NCBI GenBank assembly: GCA_021014325.1
Contig: CM037462.1
Location: 21,038,135 to 21,102,134 of the forward strand
Length of the DNA stretch: 64,000 bases
Origin: Plazaster borealis
Taxonomy: Eukaryota; Echinodermata; Asteroidea; Forcipulatida; Labidiasteridae
Reading direction: 5' to 3'
In this document: positions 33,017-43,264 of the stretch, piece after piece
Position numbering within the stretch: position 1 is the stretch's first letter
Layout: every line of letters begins with the position of its first letter
The notes under the pieces: model-generated
Told to the model about the DNA's origin: nothing
The model's database searches: none
What the model saw: only the letters and a program-made list of their open reading frames with translations
Position numbers and translations under genes: made by a program

Positions 33017-36000
33017 ATGGCGAAAGTACTCATAGAGAATGTTAAAGTATTGGACAACCCAACATCTTACCTTAACCCGTTTCAGTTCGAGATAACATTC
33101 CTCTGCCTGGAAGATTTGTCGGAAGGTAAGTATTGATGGTTGTCATACGATTTTCAATAAGGATATTCGCCCCATTCGGAGAGTGTTGTATATGGCCCAC
33201 TTCGGGGCGAATTAGGCCCGCAGTCATTCTTAATCTTATTTACCCCGGCCCGGGTGCTGTCACTTTGTATTTTGCTTAATTTGCTGCCTCTTGAGAATGT
33301 TTGACCATGGAGGTAGAAATAGATACCTCCATGGTTTGACCATCATCCCTGATCATTAACATCCCGTGTGATCCATGTCATTTCGTGAAAGGTGTAGCCT
33401 AGGCTACTAGAGTGTAGCCTACTCTGTTCTCTTTCTGTGTTGTCTGTGACACAGAAACTGATTTGATTTTGATAATCATAATGACATTGATGATTGACTT
33501 GATGAGTTGACATAAATTATAAATTATTTGCATTGGATTGAGAGATAAATCCGGGTGGGCTTGGCAACTGAACTAGGTCTAGCTTTCTTAATTCTTAGTA
33601 GTAGAAAGTTGAATCCCTAGATTAGATAGTGATCTTACGAATCAATCTTTGCTACTGCTAGCAATAGCATTTATGGTTAATGATTTTGATAGCAAAAAAG
33701 TACATAACAATGTCACAAAAATACTGACATTTAAAAATGACAACATTACTAGTTTCAGAAAGAATTAATTAGTGACATCAAACCCAGATTATGACAAGAG
33801 TAATGTTTGTCTTTAATATTACGATTTAATTAATACCTACTATTAATAATAGATGGACTGATATTCAGTGAATATTGTGATTATTTTGAGTACACAACAT
33901 AATAAATTTTATTTGAAATTGTATTGTATCCTAACATTGTTACTCATTAGTTATAGTTTGTTTAACTAATAAATGTTATTATATAAATGTTATTATAAAA
34001 CTTGTTATTATTTATAAAGCTTAATATTTTAAGGCCACAGTTTTTTTACAGACTTTCTTTCTATTTATTTTATAAAGCTGCATTTTACTTGAGGCACGAC
34101 ATCACCACATTTTAACACAAATTTAAACAACAAGCAAAAAGATGATAAACATAAGCAAAACACGTTACAAAGAGATCACAAATATCTTGGAATCACAATT
34201 CAGATCTCAAACGGCAAATTCATATCAATACAATTTGTTCTTAACCCTAACCATGCTAAATGCAACAATATGCACCAAATGGTAAAAGTTGTTGTAATCT
34301 GTTGCATTTGGCAGTCAACTCGGATGTCATTCTTTGACTGAATTTGTTGCATTTAGCAGTCAAGTGACTTCATATTGGTGTTGCATTTTGTTGTAGTCAC
34401 CACTGCACTAATGTGCATACTGTTGCATTTAGCAGGGCAAACCCCCTTGCTCAGTCCTAACACAAACAACATGCCTGCACAATGCAACAAAATCCCTTGT
34501 TGCATTTTGTTGCATTTGGCATGGTTCTCATTTCAACTGTGTTGCATTCTGTTGTATTTGGCAGGGTATGTGGAGGGACCCTGATAGGGGTTAGGGTTAA
34601 GCTACACAAACTCTAGGTTTCATTAAGAGAACTTGTATTCATTTTAAGCTCTTCATACCAGCTTTATCTAGCACTCAGTAGACCAATTATTGAATATGCC
34701 AGTCCCATATGGAATCACCCCACGGAGTGCAATATAAATCATATTGAAAAGGTCCAGCATGATTTTCACTGATTTTACTAGATTCATTTTTAGACAAAAT
34801 TCAATTAACCATGATCAGGCTGACAGGACTAAATCTTACATCGCTTAAATCAAGGAGCTTATGTGTTAGTTATCAATTTTAATCACACTGGCATTGACAA
34901 CTTTTTGTTTCAAATCAACCAACGCAGAGATTTTCCTACATTCAAAATTCCTTTGCAATTCAAGATGTAATAGTTTAAAGTATTTATTTAGAAACAAACT
35001 TGTTGGCAGATCGAACACTTTGGTTCCCTCAGTCTAGCCTTCTCCACATCAATTTTTTTTTTTTTTTTTGGGGGGGGGCGGGTTTGCTTTGCACTTAGCA
35101 GGCCTGGAATTACAAATTTTTTAGGGCAAGGCCACTTCGGCCTTGGAGTATTCAAAATTTTGGAGGCCACCAAGGCCAGTAGAAAGGGCACCAAGGCCAA
35201 AATGAGAAAATAAAAAGGGCACGAAGGCCACTTACATGTAGTTCATGAAAGACTCAGACTTGTAATATAACCAAAACATTTTTGGACGGCAGCAACGCGA
35301 TTCATTCACCAAAAAAGTTGTTCATGTCATGCGGTGCAACAATTCCACCAGAAGAGGGCATTCAAACAAAAGAGCGCCCTCTGTTGGTTAATGGTTTTTT
35401 ATTTTAGACTGGTCTCCTGCTTAACGACGTCGTGTGTTTGTGTACAACGGATGCACGCATTGTATGCAACCGATAAAGAGTCGCGATGTGTTGAACGTCA
35501 TTTATGCTATCCCCTATCAGGGAAGTTCCCTTGCGGATTGCGCTGGATGGATATGTACATTAAAACACAAGATACATCGTATGCTGAAAACCAAAACTAA
35601 CACAAGTAAATATTTAACTTTCATTAAAAGGGCACGATGGCCAACGGGGGAAGGGGCACGACGGCCATCAGGGGAAAAGGGCACGGCATTATGGCCGTGA
35701 AAAGGATATTTTTTCGAGGGGCATCACGGCCAGTTGCAAGGGCATCGACGGCACTGGCCGTCGTGGCCGCCGTGTAATTCGAGGCCTGACTTAGGATTAT
35801 TCTCAATTTTGTTTTTCACTTTATAGTCTTTAATTTATTAAACTTTGTGGAGAGAAATGAAATTAATAAAATAATAATAATTACATGTTTAATTTTCAGA
35901 TTTGGAATGGAAAATCATCTACGTAGGATCAGCAGAATCAGAAGATCATGATCAGACATTAGACTTGGTTCTGGTTGGACCTGTTCCTGCTGGACACCAC

Positions 36001-37646
36001 ATGTTTGTATTTCAGGTCAGTCAGCATGTTTTCTTCCATCTTGGTCAGATTGCCCTGTGCAAGTTTATGATTTAATATCATTCACTGTGGTTTTCCAACA
36101 AGGGAATCAAAGTGTGTGAAGAGGTTTTAAACTAATTTTGTCAACACGGTAAGGCTTGGTTCTTGTATAGGTAAAATTATCAAGAACCAGGCCTCACTGT
36201 GTTTAAACAACTAGTTTAAAACCCATTCAACACACTTTGATTCCAGTTCATAAATACCTTTCCGTTAAAAACATCAAAAAAACATTTAAAAGATGAGAAC
36301 AAATCTGACATTTTAATAAGTTACAATGTTACTAAAATACTGTTTGAAAAGATGAGTCTTAAGGCGAGACTTGAACAACTCGATGGTCAACGACTCCCTG
36401 ATGAGACATGTTACCTCTCAGACTCCAACAAGATGCTCACTGTACAATTCAATTCTTACAGATTGGAGAATAATGCCAAAGTATTAACTCTAGAGTGTTA
36501 CTTTTTTTTAGGCAAACTCGCCAAAAACAAGTCTCATCCCTGAGGAAGATGCCCTTGGTGTGACAGTGGTGCTGATTACATGCGCTTTTCGTAGTCAGGA
36601 GTTTGTCCGAGTCGGTTACTACGTCAATAATGAATATTCAGATCCGGAAATGAAGGAGAATCCACCAGCGAAACCACAGTTTAATAAGGTCAGTGCATGC
36701 AATCCTACACATTGCTGCTGCGATATTGACTTTTATTACGCATAAGAAAAGGTTCAGAAGATTCTGCCTTTCCAGTCTTGATTACAGGCCTGGGCCCAAT
36801 TTCATAAAGCTGTTAGCAAATGTCTTTGCTAAGCAAGAATTGAGTGGGGTGCCAGTCACAGCAATGTAAACTGTATGTATTTTGGCTGGTAACCTATTTC
36901 TGCTAAGTAATAAATCTGTGCTTAGCAAGTTTTTATGCTTGCATGCTTTATGAAATTGGGCCCTGATACTTCACTTGCCCTATTACCTCCCTTGCCCTTG
37001 GTCATTACCTCGGTGCCCCTTGAACAAATTCCTATAGTTATTTACATTTTCCTCATAGAGGTGCCCTTTAGCAAGGAGAAAAAGCCTTGGTGCCCATGCT
37101 CTTAAAAAAACCTGAAGCATCAGGCTTGCGATTCTGTTACATTAACCCTAACTGAGGAAAACCCCAACTGAGGAAAACCCCAATGGGGAAAACCCACGCA
37201 ATCAGGTAGGGACTGAAAACCCATTCCACCTGCAAGACTTCTGGTCTGAGGTGGAATTCGAACCCGGGTTCACAGAGGTGAAAGGTTGGGAAAGAAACCA
37301 CTGAGACTTAACCTCAAAGGCTTGATGGCAAACCGCCATTGTGCCAGGCATAAGACTAGAATCAATTCAATTTTAGTGAAACCTCTTCTTTTTAATAACC
37401 TTACAGGTCGTCAGGAACATCTTAGACTCCAATCCAAGGATCACCCGGTTCACGATAGACTGGGAAGACACAATGAACAGTGAGAACATTCCACCTACTC
37501 AACAAAACATCTCCCAGCACTCGACGAGTAGTGCCCCCTGCCCCTCCCCCCTCGACAAGCTCACAGCTTCAAATGAACTAGCAGTTCCCCTTAGCACTGA
37601 CAGTAATAGTAGCTTACCAGAGTATGTATCAGCAATGGACCATTAA
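33017..37646 (+). CDS. ASF1: Histone chaperone ASF1 (complete)
   Basis: Histone H3-H4 chaperone that hands dimers to CAF-1 and HIRA for replication-coupled and replication-independent nucleosome assembly in the nucleus. Coding exons 33017-33125, 35900-36015, 36512-36688 and 37407-37646 give 213 codons plus a stop (human ASF1A 204, ASF1B 202). The Ig-like core (about 1-155) is strongly conserved from [15 protein letters not shown] onward. Residues known to contact partners are in their expected places: E36 and D37 (HIRA/CAF-1 side), D54, V94 and R108 (H3 side). The C-terminal tail after [14 protein letters not shown] is Ser/Thr/Pro-rich, as in other animals, where it is a kinase target. The window shows a single ASF1, so an A or B name is not given. 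Introns hold repeats at 34230-34600, 35099-35788 and 36105-36246. Confidence 0.96.
34230..34575. repeat. Loose repeats of TGTTGCATTTGGCA
   Basis: About ten irregularly spaced copies of TTGCATTT(T/G/A)G(T/C) on either strand, in ASF1 intron 1. Function unknown; probably a decayed simple array. Confidence 0.55.
35099..35788. mobile_element. Diverged AGGCCTGGAATTAC element with internal GGGCACGAxGGCC repeats
   Basis: Bounded by AGGCCTGGAATTAC at the left and GTAATTCGAGGCCTGA at the right, so the ends are inverted. It is a larger, diverged relative of 19660, 25217, 37829 and 59842, with unrelated sequence in the middle (35290-35630). Confidence 0.55.
36105..36246. mobile_element. Palindromic MITE in ASF1 intron 2
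   Basis: Inverted halves: GGAATCAAAGTGTGTGAA and TTAAACTA and AAGGCTTGGTTCTTG on the left, with CAAGAACCAGGCCT, TAGTTTAA and CACACTTTGATTCC on the right. No coding capacity. Confidence 0.75.
36791..36963. mobile_element. Small inverted-repeat element GGGCCCAATTTCATAAAGC
   Basis: Left TGGGCCCAATTTCATAAAGC and right GCTTTATGAAATTGGGCCC are exact inverted ends. The interior has GCTAAGCA-type words. Same family as 46134, 57196, 57730 and the nested copy at 55456. In ASF1 intron 3. Confidence 0.8.
37132..37318 (-). mobile_element. tRNA-derived SINE, minus
   Basis: Same family as 7285-7552: GGGAAAACCCACGCAATCAG, GGACTGAAAACCCA and, on the minus strand, GGGTTCGAATTCC as the B box. In ASF1 intron 3, just left of the last exon. 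Confidence 0.65.
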
Positions 37647-37828
37647 ATATTTATTTTTACCGTAGTGTGTGTGTTTTTTTCAATGTGCTGTACATAGTAT
37701 AATAGAAATTTTCTAAACAACCATCAAAAGTATACTTGCATGTGATTTTGAAATTTGGTCAAAAATTGAAATACTGAAACTGTCTGAAAATGTTCCCATA
37801 CATTTATATTTTTAGTTGTGTGTTATAT

Positions 37829-37964
37829 CAAGCCTGGAATTTCATCTTTCATTGGAAATTCTTAAAGTCTATGGGAAACTTTTGAAGGGGTACCAAAGCC
37901 AACACCAGGGCAACTGAGGCCATGGCATCCGTGGCGTCTGTGTAATTCCAGGCCTGGTTTATTA
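37829..37964. mobile_element. Short dispersed repeat AGCCTGGAATT...AATTCCAGGCCT
   Basis: Ends AAGCCTGGAATTTCATC and GTGTAATTCCAGGCCTGG are inverted. Interior GGGAAACTTTTGAAGGGG is shared with 19660 and 25217. It follows the ASF1 stop by about 180 bp. Confidence 0.65.
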
Positions 37965-38141
37965 AAGTTGCCCTTTTCCAGGGAAAAAACAAGGGCTGAA
38001 TTTCAAACTCACCTACACTGGACCACAAGTCTCAAAGCTCAGAAATTTTACTTGGCTTGAGATATTTTTACAATACCAACTAAGTTCTTTCTCTTTGAAA
38101 ATTTACAAAATTTTTAAAAGGAGGTTTTAAATTGTCCAGTT

Positions 38142-38728
38142 CAGGGTTCGCCCCATGCACAAGCTTGCGTATCAGGCCGATACGCGCGAATTGCGTGGCA
38201 AAAATGTTTTAATACGCGTGAGACTTGCACGGTCCATTGCACAGTAGGGATTTGAAAACCAAGTAGAAAACATTCTGAAGACCTTGTTTCAATTCAGCAT
38301 GCTTCGGCCAAACATTGCGCGAATTGCATGCCGATACAAGCAAATTTCGGCTGATACGCAAAACAAATAAATACGGTAGTTTCACAAAAAATATGAAAAG
38401 AGAACCATATAGAGGTTTTACAGTCACGTGATGTTATGTCGTGACCATGTGTTTGAGACGCCATATTGCCGGTCAATGACCAGCGGCAAGATCCTAACCC
38501 TGACCGGCAAGATGGCTGCCGTTGCGGTAGGCGGGGCTATAGTGACGTCAGCTGTAAAACCTCTATAGAATGCTCCAAATTGCACAGTAGTGCTTTTAAA
38601 ACAAAGAAAAAAAACCAAGTAGAACAAATTTCGAAGACCGTGTTTCAATTCAGTGTGCTTCGGTCAAACATCACAAAATTATGGCCCAGAATGCCCCACA
38701 GTTTTGAAAAAACCTGGGGAGAACCCTG
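38142..38728. mobile_element. CAGGGTT-ended DNA transposon with a nested MITE
   Basis: Left CAGGGTTCGCCCC and right GGGGAGAACCCTG are inverted ends as in 8886-9209, and the interior shares GCTTCGGCCAAACAT-like and CAATTCAGC sequence with it in inverted order. A second element (38411-38576) has been inserted inside. No transposase. Confidence 0.65.
38413..38575. mobile_element. MITE with TAGAGGTTTTACAG termini, nested
   Basis: Ends TAGAGGTTTTACAG and CTGTAAAACCTCTA are perfect inverted repeats and are preceded and followed by TA, as for mariner-like elements. Inside is a second inverted pair, ATTGCCGGTCA / TGACCGGCAAG. It interrupts the older element at 38142-38728. Confidence 0.8.
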
Positions 38729-39941
38729 CAGTGGGTATAATGAGCTTTGGAATTTAATGTAATGGTCATAAAACATTTGACTCAATCTAGATGTAGAATT
38801 TTTGGTGTTTTTGTATGCATGAATACAAATCAAAACAGCATCGATTGATGATGATGAACGATTATGAAGCGCCGGTCTCCGCCACAAGTGGGCACTCATG
38901 ACGCTGACAACCGTGCATGGTTTTTACGACAGGTATGCAGAGTTATGAATTTGAGAACCATTTTATGTTGCACTTTGTAAGGTTTTACAAAGTGCCGTGA
39001 CACAATCTGCAGTCATGACCATGCCAGATAACACCAGGGCAAACCAGTCTGTGCAAATAATAAAGTAAAGTCAAATTTTCACAAAAGGTTTGTATATGTT
39101 TACACCTTTTAATAAAGTAAGTGTGGAAATATTTACAGAATTTTTGCTAAAGATGATACTTTTTACTGTATTTTTGTGCCTTTAGACCAAGACACATTTT
39201 GTACATTCTGGATTTTTGTATGTGAAAATAAGTCACAATCACAACCCTAGAAATGCATGCAGTTTTAGAACTTGGTGACAGTAGTGTTGTTCTGATGTAA
39301 TGTGTTGTACAACTATATTAAGAGTATGTGGAAAGTTTACCTTTCATGTTTTTCAGGGATGATGTATTTCCTATTTTGATCCGATTCCAATTTATTTGCC
39401 TCAGAAAATTGGTGAGAGTGTTTTTTATTGGCGGAAACCTCTACCAATTTTAAGGTCAGCCTTTGTACTCAATAAAATAAAATAAAAAGGTCGTAGCATG
39501 CCTTAATTTGTTTATATTTTATTTTACGTTTTCATATTTTCTTTGGTGATTGATTATGGCCGCAGTAACATTTTTTCTAGAAGTCCAAGCTTGTTGGTAA
39601 TCAGTTTTCTATCAATATCTTTATTTATACAAACAAACTGGTTTAGAAGTTTGATTAATCATTCTTTTTGTAAAAAACAAAATCACTAATGATTGTAAAT
39701 TCACAAATCCTTAATAGAAGGTAATGTTTTGGCACAGTTTTGTGATATAAAAAAACCACACCCAGTATTTAAATACACACAAATATTCTTTGTTCACACT
39801 TAAGTATCGCGACGTGATGGTATGTTACTTTGGCCGGCTCCCATTTTTCATAGAGTCACAAAGCAAAGGAAAAATGTGCTTATCAGGTTCAGTTTACCAG
39901 CTAAATTGTCGTAAGCTGCTTCGTAACTGCAGGGATGACAA

Positions 39942-40043
39942 ATTTCAGACTTTTATCTGAATTCAGACTTTTATCTGAATTCAGACTTTTATCTGAATTC
40001 AGACTTTTATCTGAATTCAGACTTTTATCTGAATTCAGACTTG
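39942..40043. repeat. 18-bp tandem array (TTCAGACTTTTATCTGAA)
   Basis: About five exact 18-bp units. Each unit starts and ends with complementary bases (TTCAGA...TCTGAA), so every unit is a short hairpin. Confidence 0.93.
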
Positions 40044-40063
40044 TTAAGGGTGTGTAAAACATT

Positions 40064-40400
40064 GGTAAGATTGAAAATAATGTTCACAGATTTGCACATA
40101 ACTTACATGGTATAAAGATGGTCATGGTGGGAAACCTCCCTTGAAATAGTTTTGCTTGAAATGCTATAGTTTTAAGGAAATGAGTAAAACAATTAGCTTT
40201 TATCTCGCGTGTCCAAAACCCGATGTTTGAAAACAGTGAAAACATATAATTGGGGTTTTCACTGTTTTCTTATGACTCTGAAGACCGATTGAGCTTAAAC
40301 TTTCACACAGGTTTGTTATTTCATGTATATGTTGGGGCACATCAAGTGTGGATACTGGTCTTTGAAAATTACCAAAGTTCTACTTGTGCTTTAATGTCTG
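40064..40400. mobile_element. MITE of the CACTATTGGTAAGATCGAA family
   Basis: Diverged copy of 57991-58328: ACATTGGTAAGATTGAA at the left, GAGTAAAACAATTAGCTTTT and TGAGCTTAAACTTTCACA inside, and AAAATTACCAAAGT near the right end. Confidence 0.65.
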
Positions 40401-40463
40401 CCAGATGAAAAAAGTACCCATTTTATTCCCAAAAGCTCTTGTGAACTGGTGTATTTTCCTATT

Positions 40464-40497
40464 CCTAACCCTAACCCTAACCCTAACCCTAACCCTA
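40464..40497. repeat. Short interstitial telomere-type repeat (CCCTAA)n
   Basis: About five and a half perfect copies of CCTAAC, i.e. TTAGGG on the other strand, inside otherwise unique sequence. Confidence 0.95.
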
Positions 40498-40682
40498 TGT
40501 AAATTATGAGGGGTTTATCGGAACATAGGGGTGTCGGAATATAGGCGTGTCGGAATATAGAGCAGTCACCGCTACCAAAAGGTGGAAATGCTATAACTTC
40601 AACACACCGCCTAAAATTTTTATCTTTGGCCTTGTCCGATTAGCACTCTGCACTAATGCTAAAAATAAAAGCAAAGTACCCT

Positions 40683-40932
40683 GGCCGAATTTCATGGCTC
40701 TGCTTACCGCCGAATTCTGCGCTTGCGATCACCATTCTCCGCTTACAGGGCAAGCGCCAAATTTCTGCGCTAGCTGTATAATCAAAGAATGCATATAAGG
40801 TGGACTACGCATGTGCAGAAGCAGAAATTCCCTGCCAGCCTGTGAAATACGCTTGATGTAAGCGCGGAATTCCCTGCTTCTGTAAGCACTGATTCTTTAA
40901 TTACGGTGAACAGAGCCATGAAATTGGGCCCG
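40683..40932. mobile_element. MITE with AATTTCATGGCTCTGCTTACC termini
   Basis: Left GAATTTCATGGCTCTGCTTA and right end GAGCCATGAAATTGGGCCC are inverted. Interior has GCGCTTGCGATCACCATTCT. Same family as 46971, 50907, 55368 and 57345. No coding capacity. Confidence 0.8.
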
Positions 40933-41305
40933 GATCTCAGATAAACAAGGAAAAAGCAGCTTTTAATAACCCACTTTTCTTTGACACCTTTTTGTTTGTT
41001 CACTTTCACTGAGAAGTTGTATTCTGCTGGCTTTCTTGAGCTTGTAAAAGTAAGTTGATTAAAGGAAAATGTGAAAAGAAATAAAATAAACATTGTCTAA
41101 AAGATAAAACAGTTTTGTGGTGTATTATTTTCTGGCATCGTATATTTTATATTGATTTGAAATATTTGCTTGTTTGCTTTATTATATACATGAGTTGGAT
41201 AACATGGGAAAGAAGGGAAATATTTAATCTTGGAAAACCATTTAATAAAATCACAGGTGAGTTGTTATGTTTATTAAATCAAAAATATCAAGAAAAGATT
41301 AAGCT

Positions 41306-41377
41306 AGGGGGCACCCGGATTTGAACCGGGGACCTCTCGATCTGCAGTCGAATGCTCTACCACTGAGCTATACCCCC
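41306..41377 (-). tRNA. tRNA-Cys (GCA)
   Basis: A 72-base gene that folds as a complete cloverleaf on the minus strand. The acceptor stem GGGGGTA pairs with TGCCCCC (one G-T pair). The D arm is GCTC/GAGC with loop AGTGGTA. The anticodon stem TTCGA/TCGAG holds the loop CTGCAGA with anticodon GCA. The T arm has GGTTCAAATCC. The discriminator base is T (U in RNA), the expected identity base for cysteine. There is no intron. A TTTT run about 8 bases downstream can stop polymerase III, and A and B boxes are internal. It stands alone between ASF1 and DNAI3 and, unlike the SINE heads in the window, has intact pairing in all arms. Confidence 0.97.
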
Positions 41378-42430
41378 TCATGTCAAATACGGTAAATTTA
41401 AATATTATATACCTGTGTACAAACGCATTGGCGGGTGAATTTTTGTAATAGAAAGTTTGTATTTTAAAGTATCTTTTGAAAAATATCGAATAGTTGTGTG
41501 CTCATTTTTTGAACAGAAAATATCTAATTACAGTGTAATATATATTTGTCTGTCTACATAAATTCCATAAAATTGTTTAAATTTTATTATTTTGTTGATG
41601 CTTGATTACTTAACAAAGATGACCTTTATATAAAGGTCATTCTACTGGCAACGGCAACCGATGTCAACGACGGACATGGTGTGTGTTGGTTGCATATTCC
41701 CGAAAATAATGTAAAAAGTAAGACGATCTCCTTCCATTTTTTACAGTAAGTGAATGATGAAATCTCTGTTGTCTTTTGAAAACTTGATAAATGTGACTAA
41801 ATCTTAAGAACTATTGCCGAATATGGCCTCCATGGTTTGTTTGACCTGAGTGATAGTGATAGACTAGTCAACTCAATTGCCATTGCCTTGGCCTTACTTT
41901 CCGTCTTTGACGGAGCGCGATATATTCAGCTAGAGCTAGCTACCAGGGCGCCCGTTCGCTATTTAAAAAAACAACAACATGATTTACGGTACCTGTCCTA
42001 GTTGAGACAACTCGACCGTGGTCGTTGAGTCTCAAATTTGAACTGTTTATTTATGGAATTTATTAAAATAATATTACCCAGATGCAGTTTTTAAAATTAT
42101 AACTTTATAAATCACACAAATGTTGACCAAATGTTGGGCCCTGCAATTCCTAGTTCAATCATTATCAAAATCAATTCAAAATCAAAGTTCAAACTTCCCT
42201 TCCAAGTTAACTAACTAACTAAGTTACTCATTAACTGGCATGGAGCATGACTGGTGTCAGGTCACTTCATACCTTGACCACCCTGGACACTTCGTATTAA
42301 TATAGACACTTCGTACCTCGGACACATCGTACCTTTACAAGATACTTTGTACCTTCTTACAACAAGTCACTTCATACCTAGTAGTACCCATTCTGGATTT
42401 GCATCGCTTCGAGAGGGTCAGTCACACCAC
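41378..42430. other. Presumed upstream region of DNAI3
   Basis: No gene seen. Two adjacent GGCAAC words (41647-41658) resemble half-sites of the RFX X-box used by ciliary genes. A first non-coding exon of DNAI3 may lie here, since the coding start exon has a possible acceptor (TTGTCAG) at 43221-43227. Confidence 0.35.
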
Positions 42431-43055
42431 TCAAAGTAACTCAGCTGACGGTACCAAGTGAACAAGGTATGAAGTGACCAAGGTATGAAGTGACCAAGGT
42501 ACGTAGTGACCAGGGTACGAAGTGACCAAGGTACGTAGTGACCAGGGTACGAAGTGACCAAGGTACGTAGTGACCAGGGTACGAAGTGACCAAGGTACGT
42601 AGTGACCAGGGTACGAAGTGACCAAGGTATGAAGTGACCAAGGTACGAAGTGACCAAGGTACGAAGTGACCAAGGTACGAAGTGACCAAGGTACCAAGTG
42701 AACAAGGTACGAAGTGACCAAGGTACGAAGTGACCAAGGTACGTAGTGACCTTGGTACGAAGTGACCAAGGTACGTAGTGACCAGGGTACGAAGTGACCA
42801 AGGTACGTAGTGACCAGGGTACGAAGTGACCAAGGTACGTAGTGACCAGGGTACGAAGTGACCAGGGTATGAAGTGAGCAAGGTACGTAGTGACCAAGGT
42901 ACGTAGTGACCAGGGTACGTAGTGACCAGGGTACGAAGTGACCAAGGTACGAAGTGACCAGGGTACGAAGTGACCAAGGTACGAAGTGACCAAGGTACCA
43001 AGTGAACAAGGTACGAAGTGACCAGGGTACGAAGTGGTAAAGGTACGAAGTTACA
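42431..43055. repeat. 16-bp minisatellite upstream of DNAI3
   Basis: About 38 copies of a 16-bp unit (GACCAAGGTACGAAGT and variants with CAGGG or GTAGT). Since 16 is not a multiple of three, three minus-strand frames all stay open for about 190-208 codons and encode the same shuffled peptide; these are artefacts. The array ends about 210 bp before the DNAI3 start codon. Looser copies extend left to about 42250. Confidence 0.95.
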
Positions 43056-43264
43056 AGTGACTGACATCCAACACTGACTAAACTAAAGTAGCAATTACCA
43101 ATTTAATTTACCCAGTCAGTTTCCGTTTTGGTTTATTTCTTGTGTTTGATATTATTACTAGATAGAAAAACTGAAATCATACCTTTCAAACTATCTTTTA
43201 GTGTTATTTATAATATTGCATTGTCAGGCTCCAAACAAAATACCAGAAATTCACAGAATCAGTT

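Larger units (their letters stand above)
33126..35899 (+). other. ASF1 intron 1
   Basis: No gene is seen inside. It holds a loose array of TGTTGCATTTGGCAG-like words (34230-34570), a T/G homopolymer run (35052-35080) and a mosaic of GGGCACxxxGGCC repeats (35099-35788). Confidence 0.6.
37647..41305. other. ASF1 3' region and intergenic DNA up to the tRNA
   Basis: No gene recognised. A run with AATAAAATAAAATAAA at 39469-39485 is a possible polyadenylation region for ASF1, but this is weak. Repeats: 37829, 38142 (with nested 38411), 39942, 40064, 40464 and 40683. Confidence 0.5.

Noticed and set aside
42418..43067. Three overlapping minus-strand frames of 191-208 codons (TLVTSYLGHF-like repeats)
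   Set aside because: A 16-bp unit read in three frames gives the same peptide three times. This is a satellite artefact, not a repeat protein.
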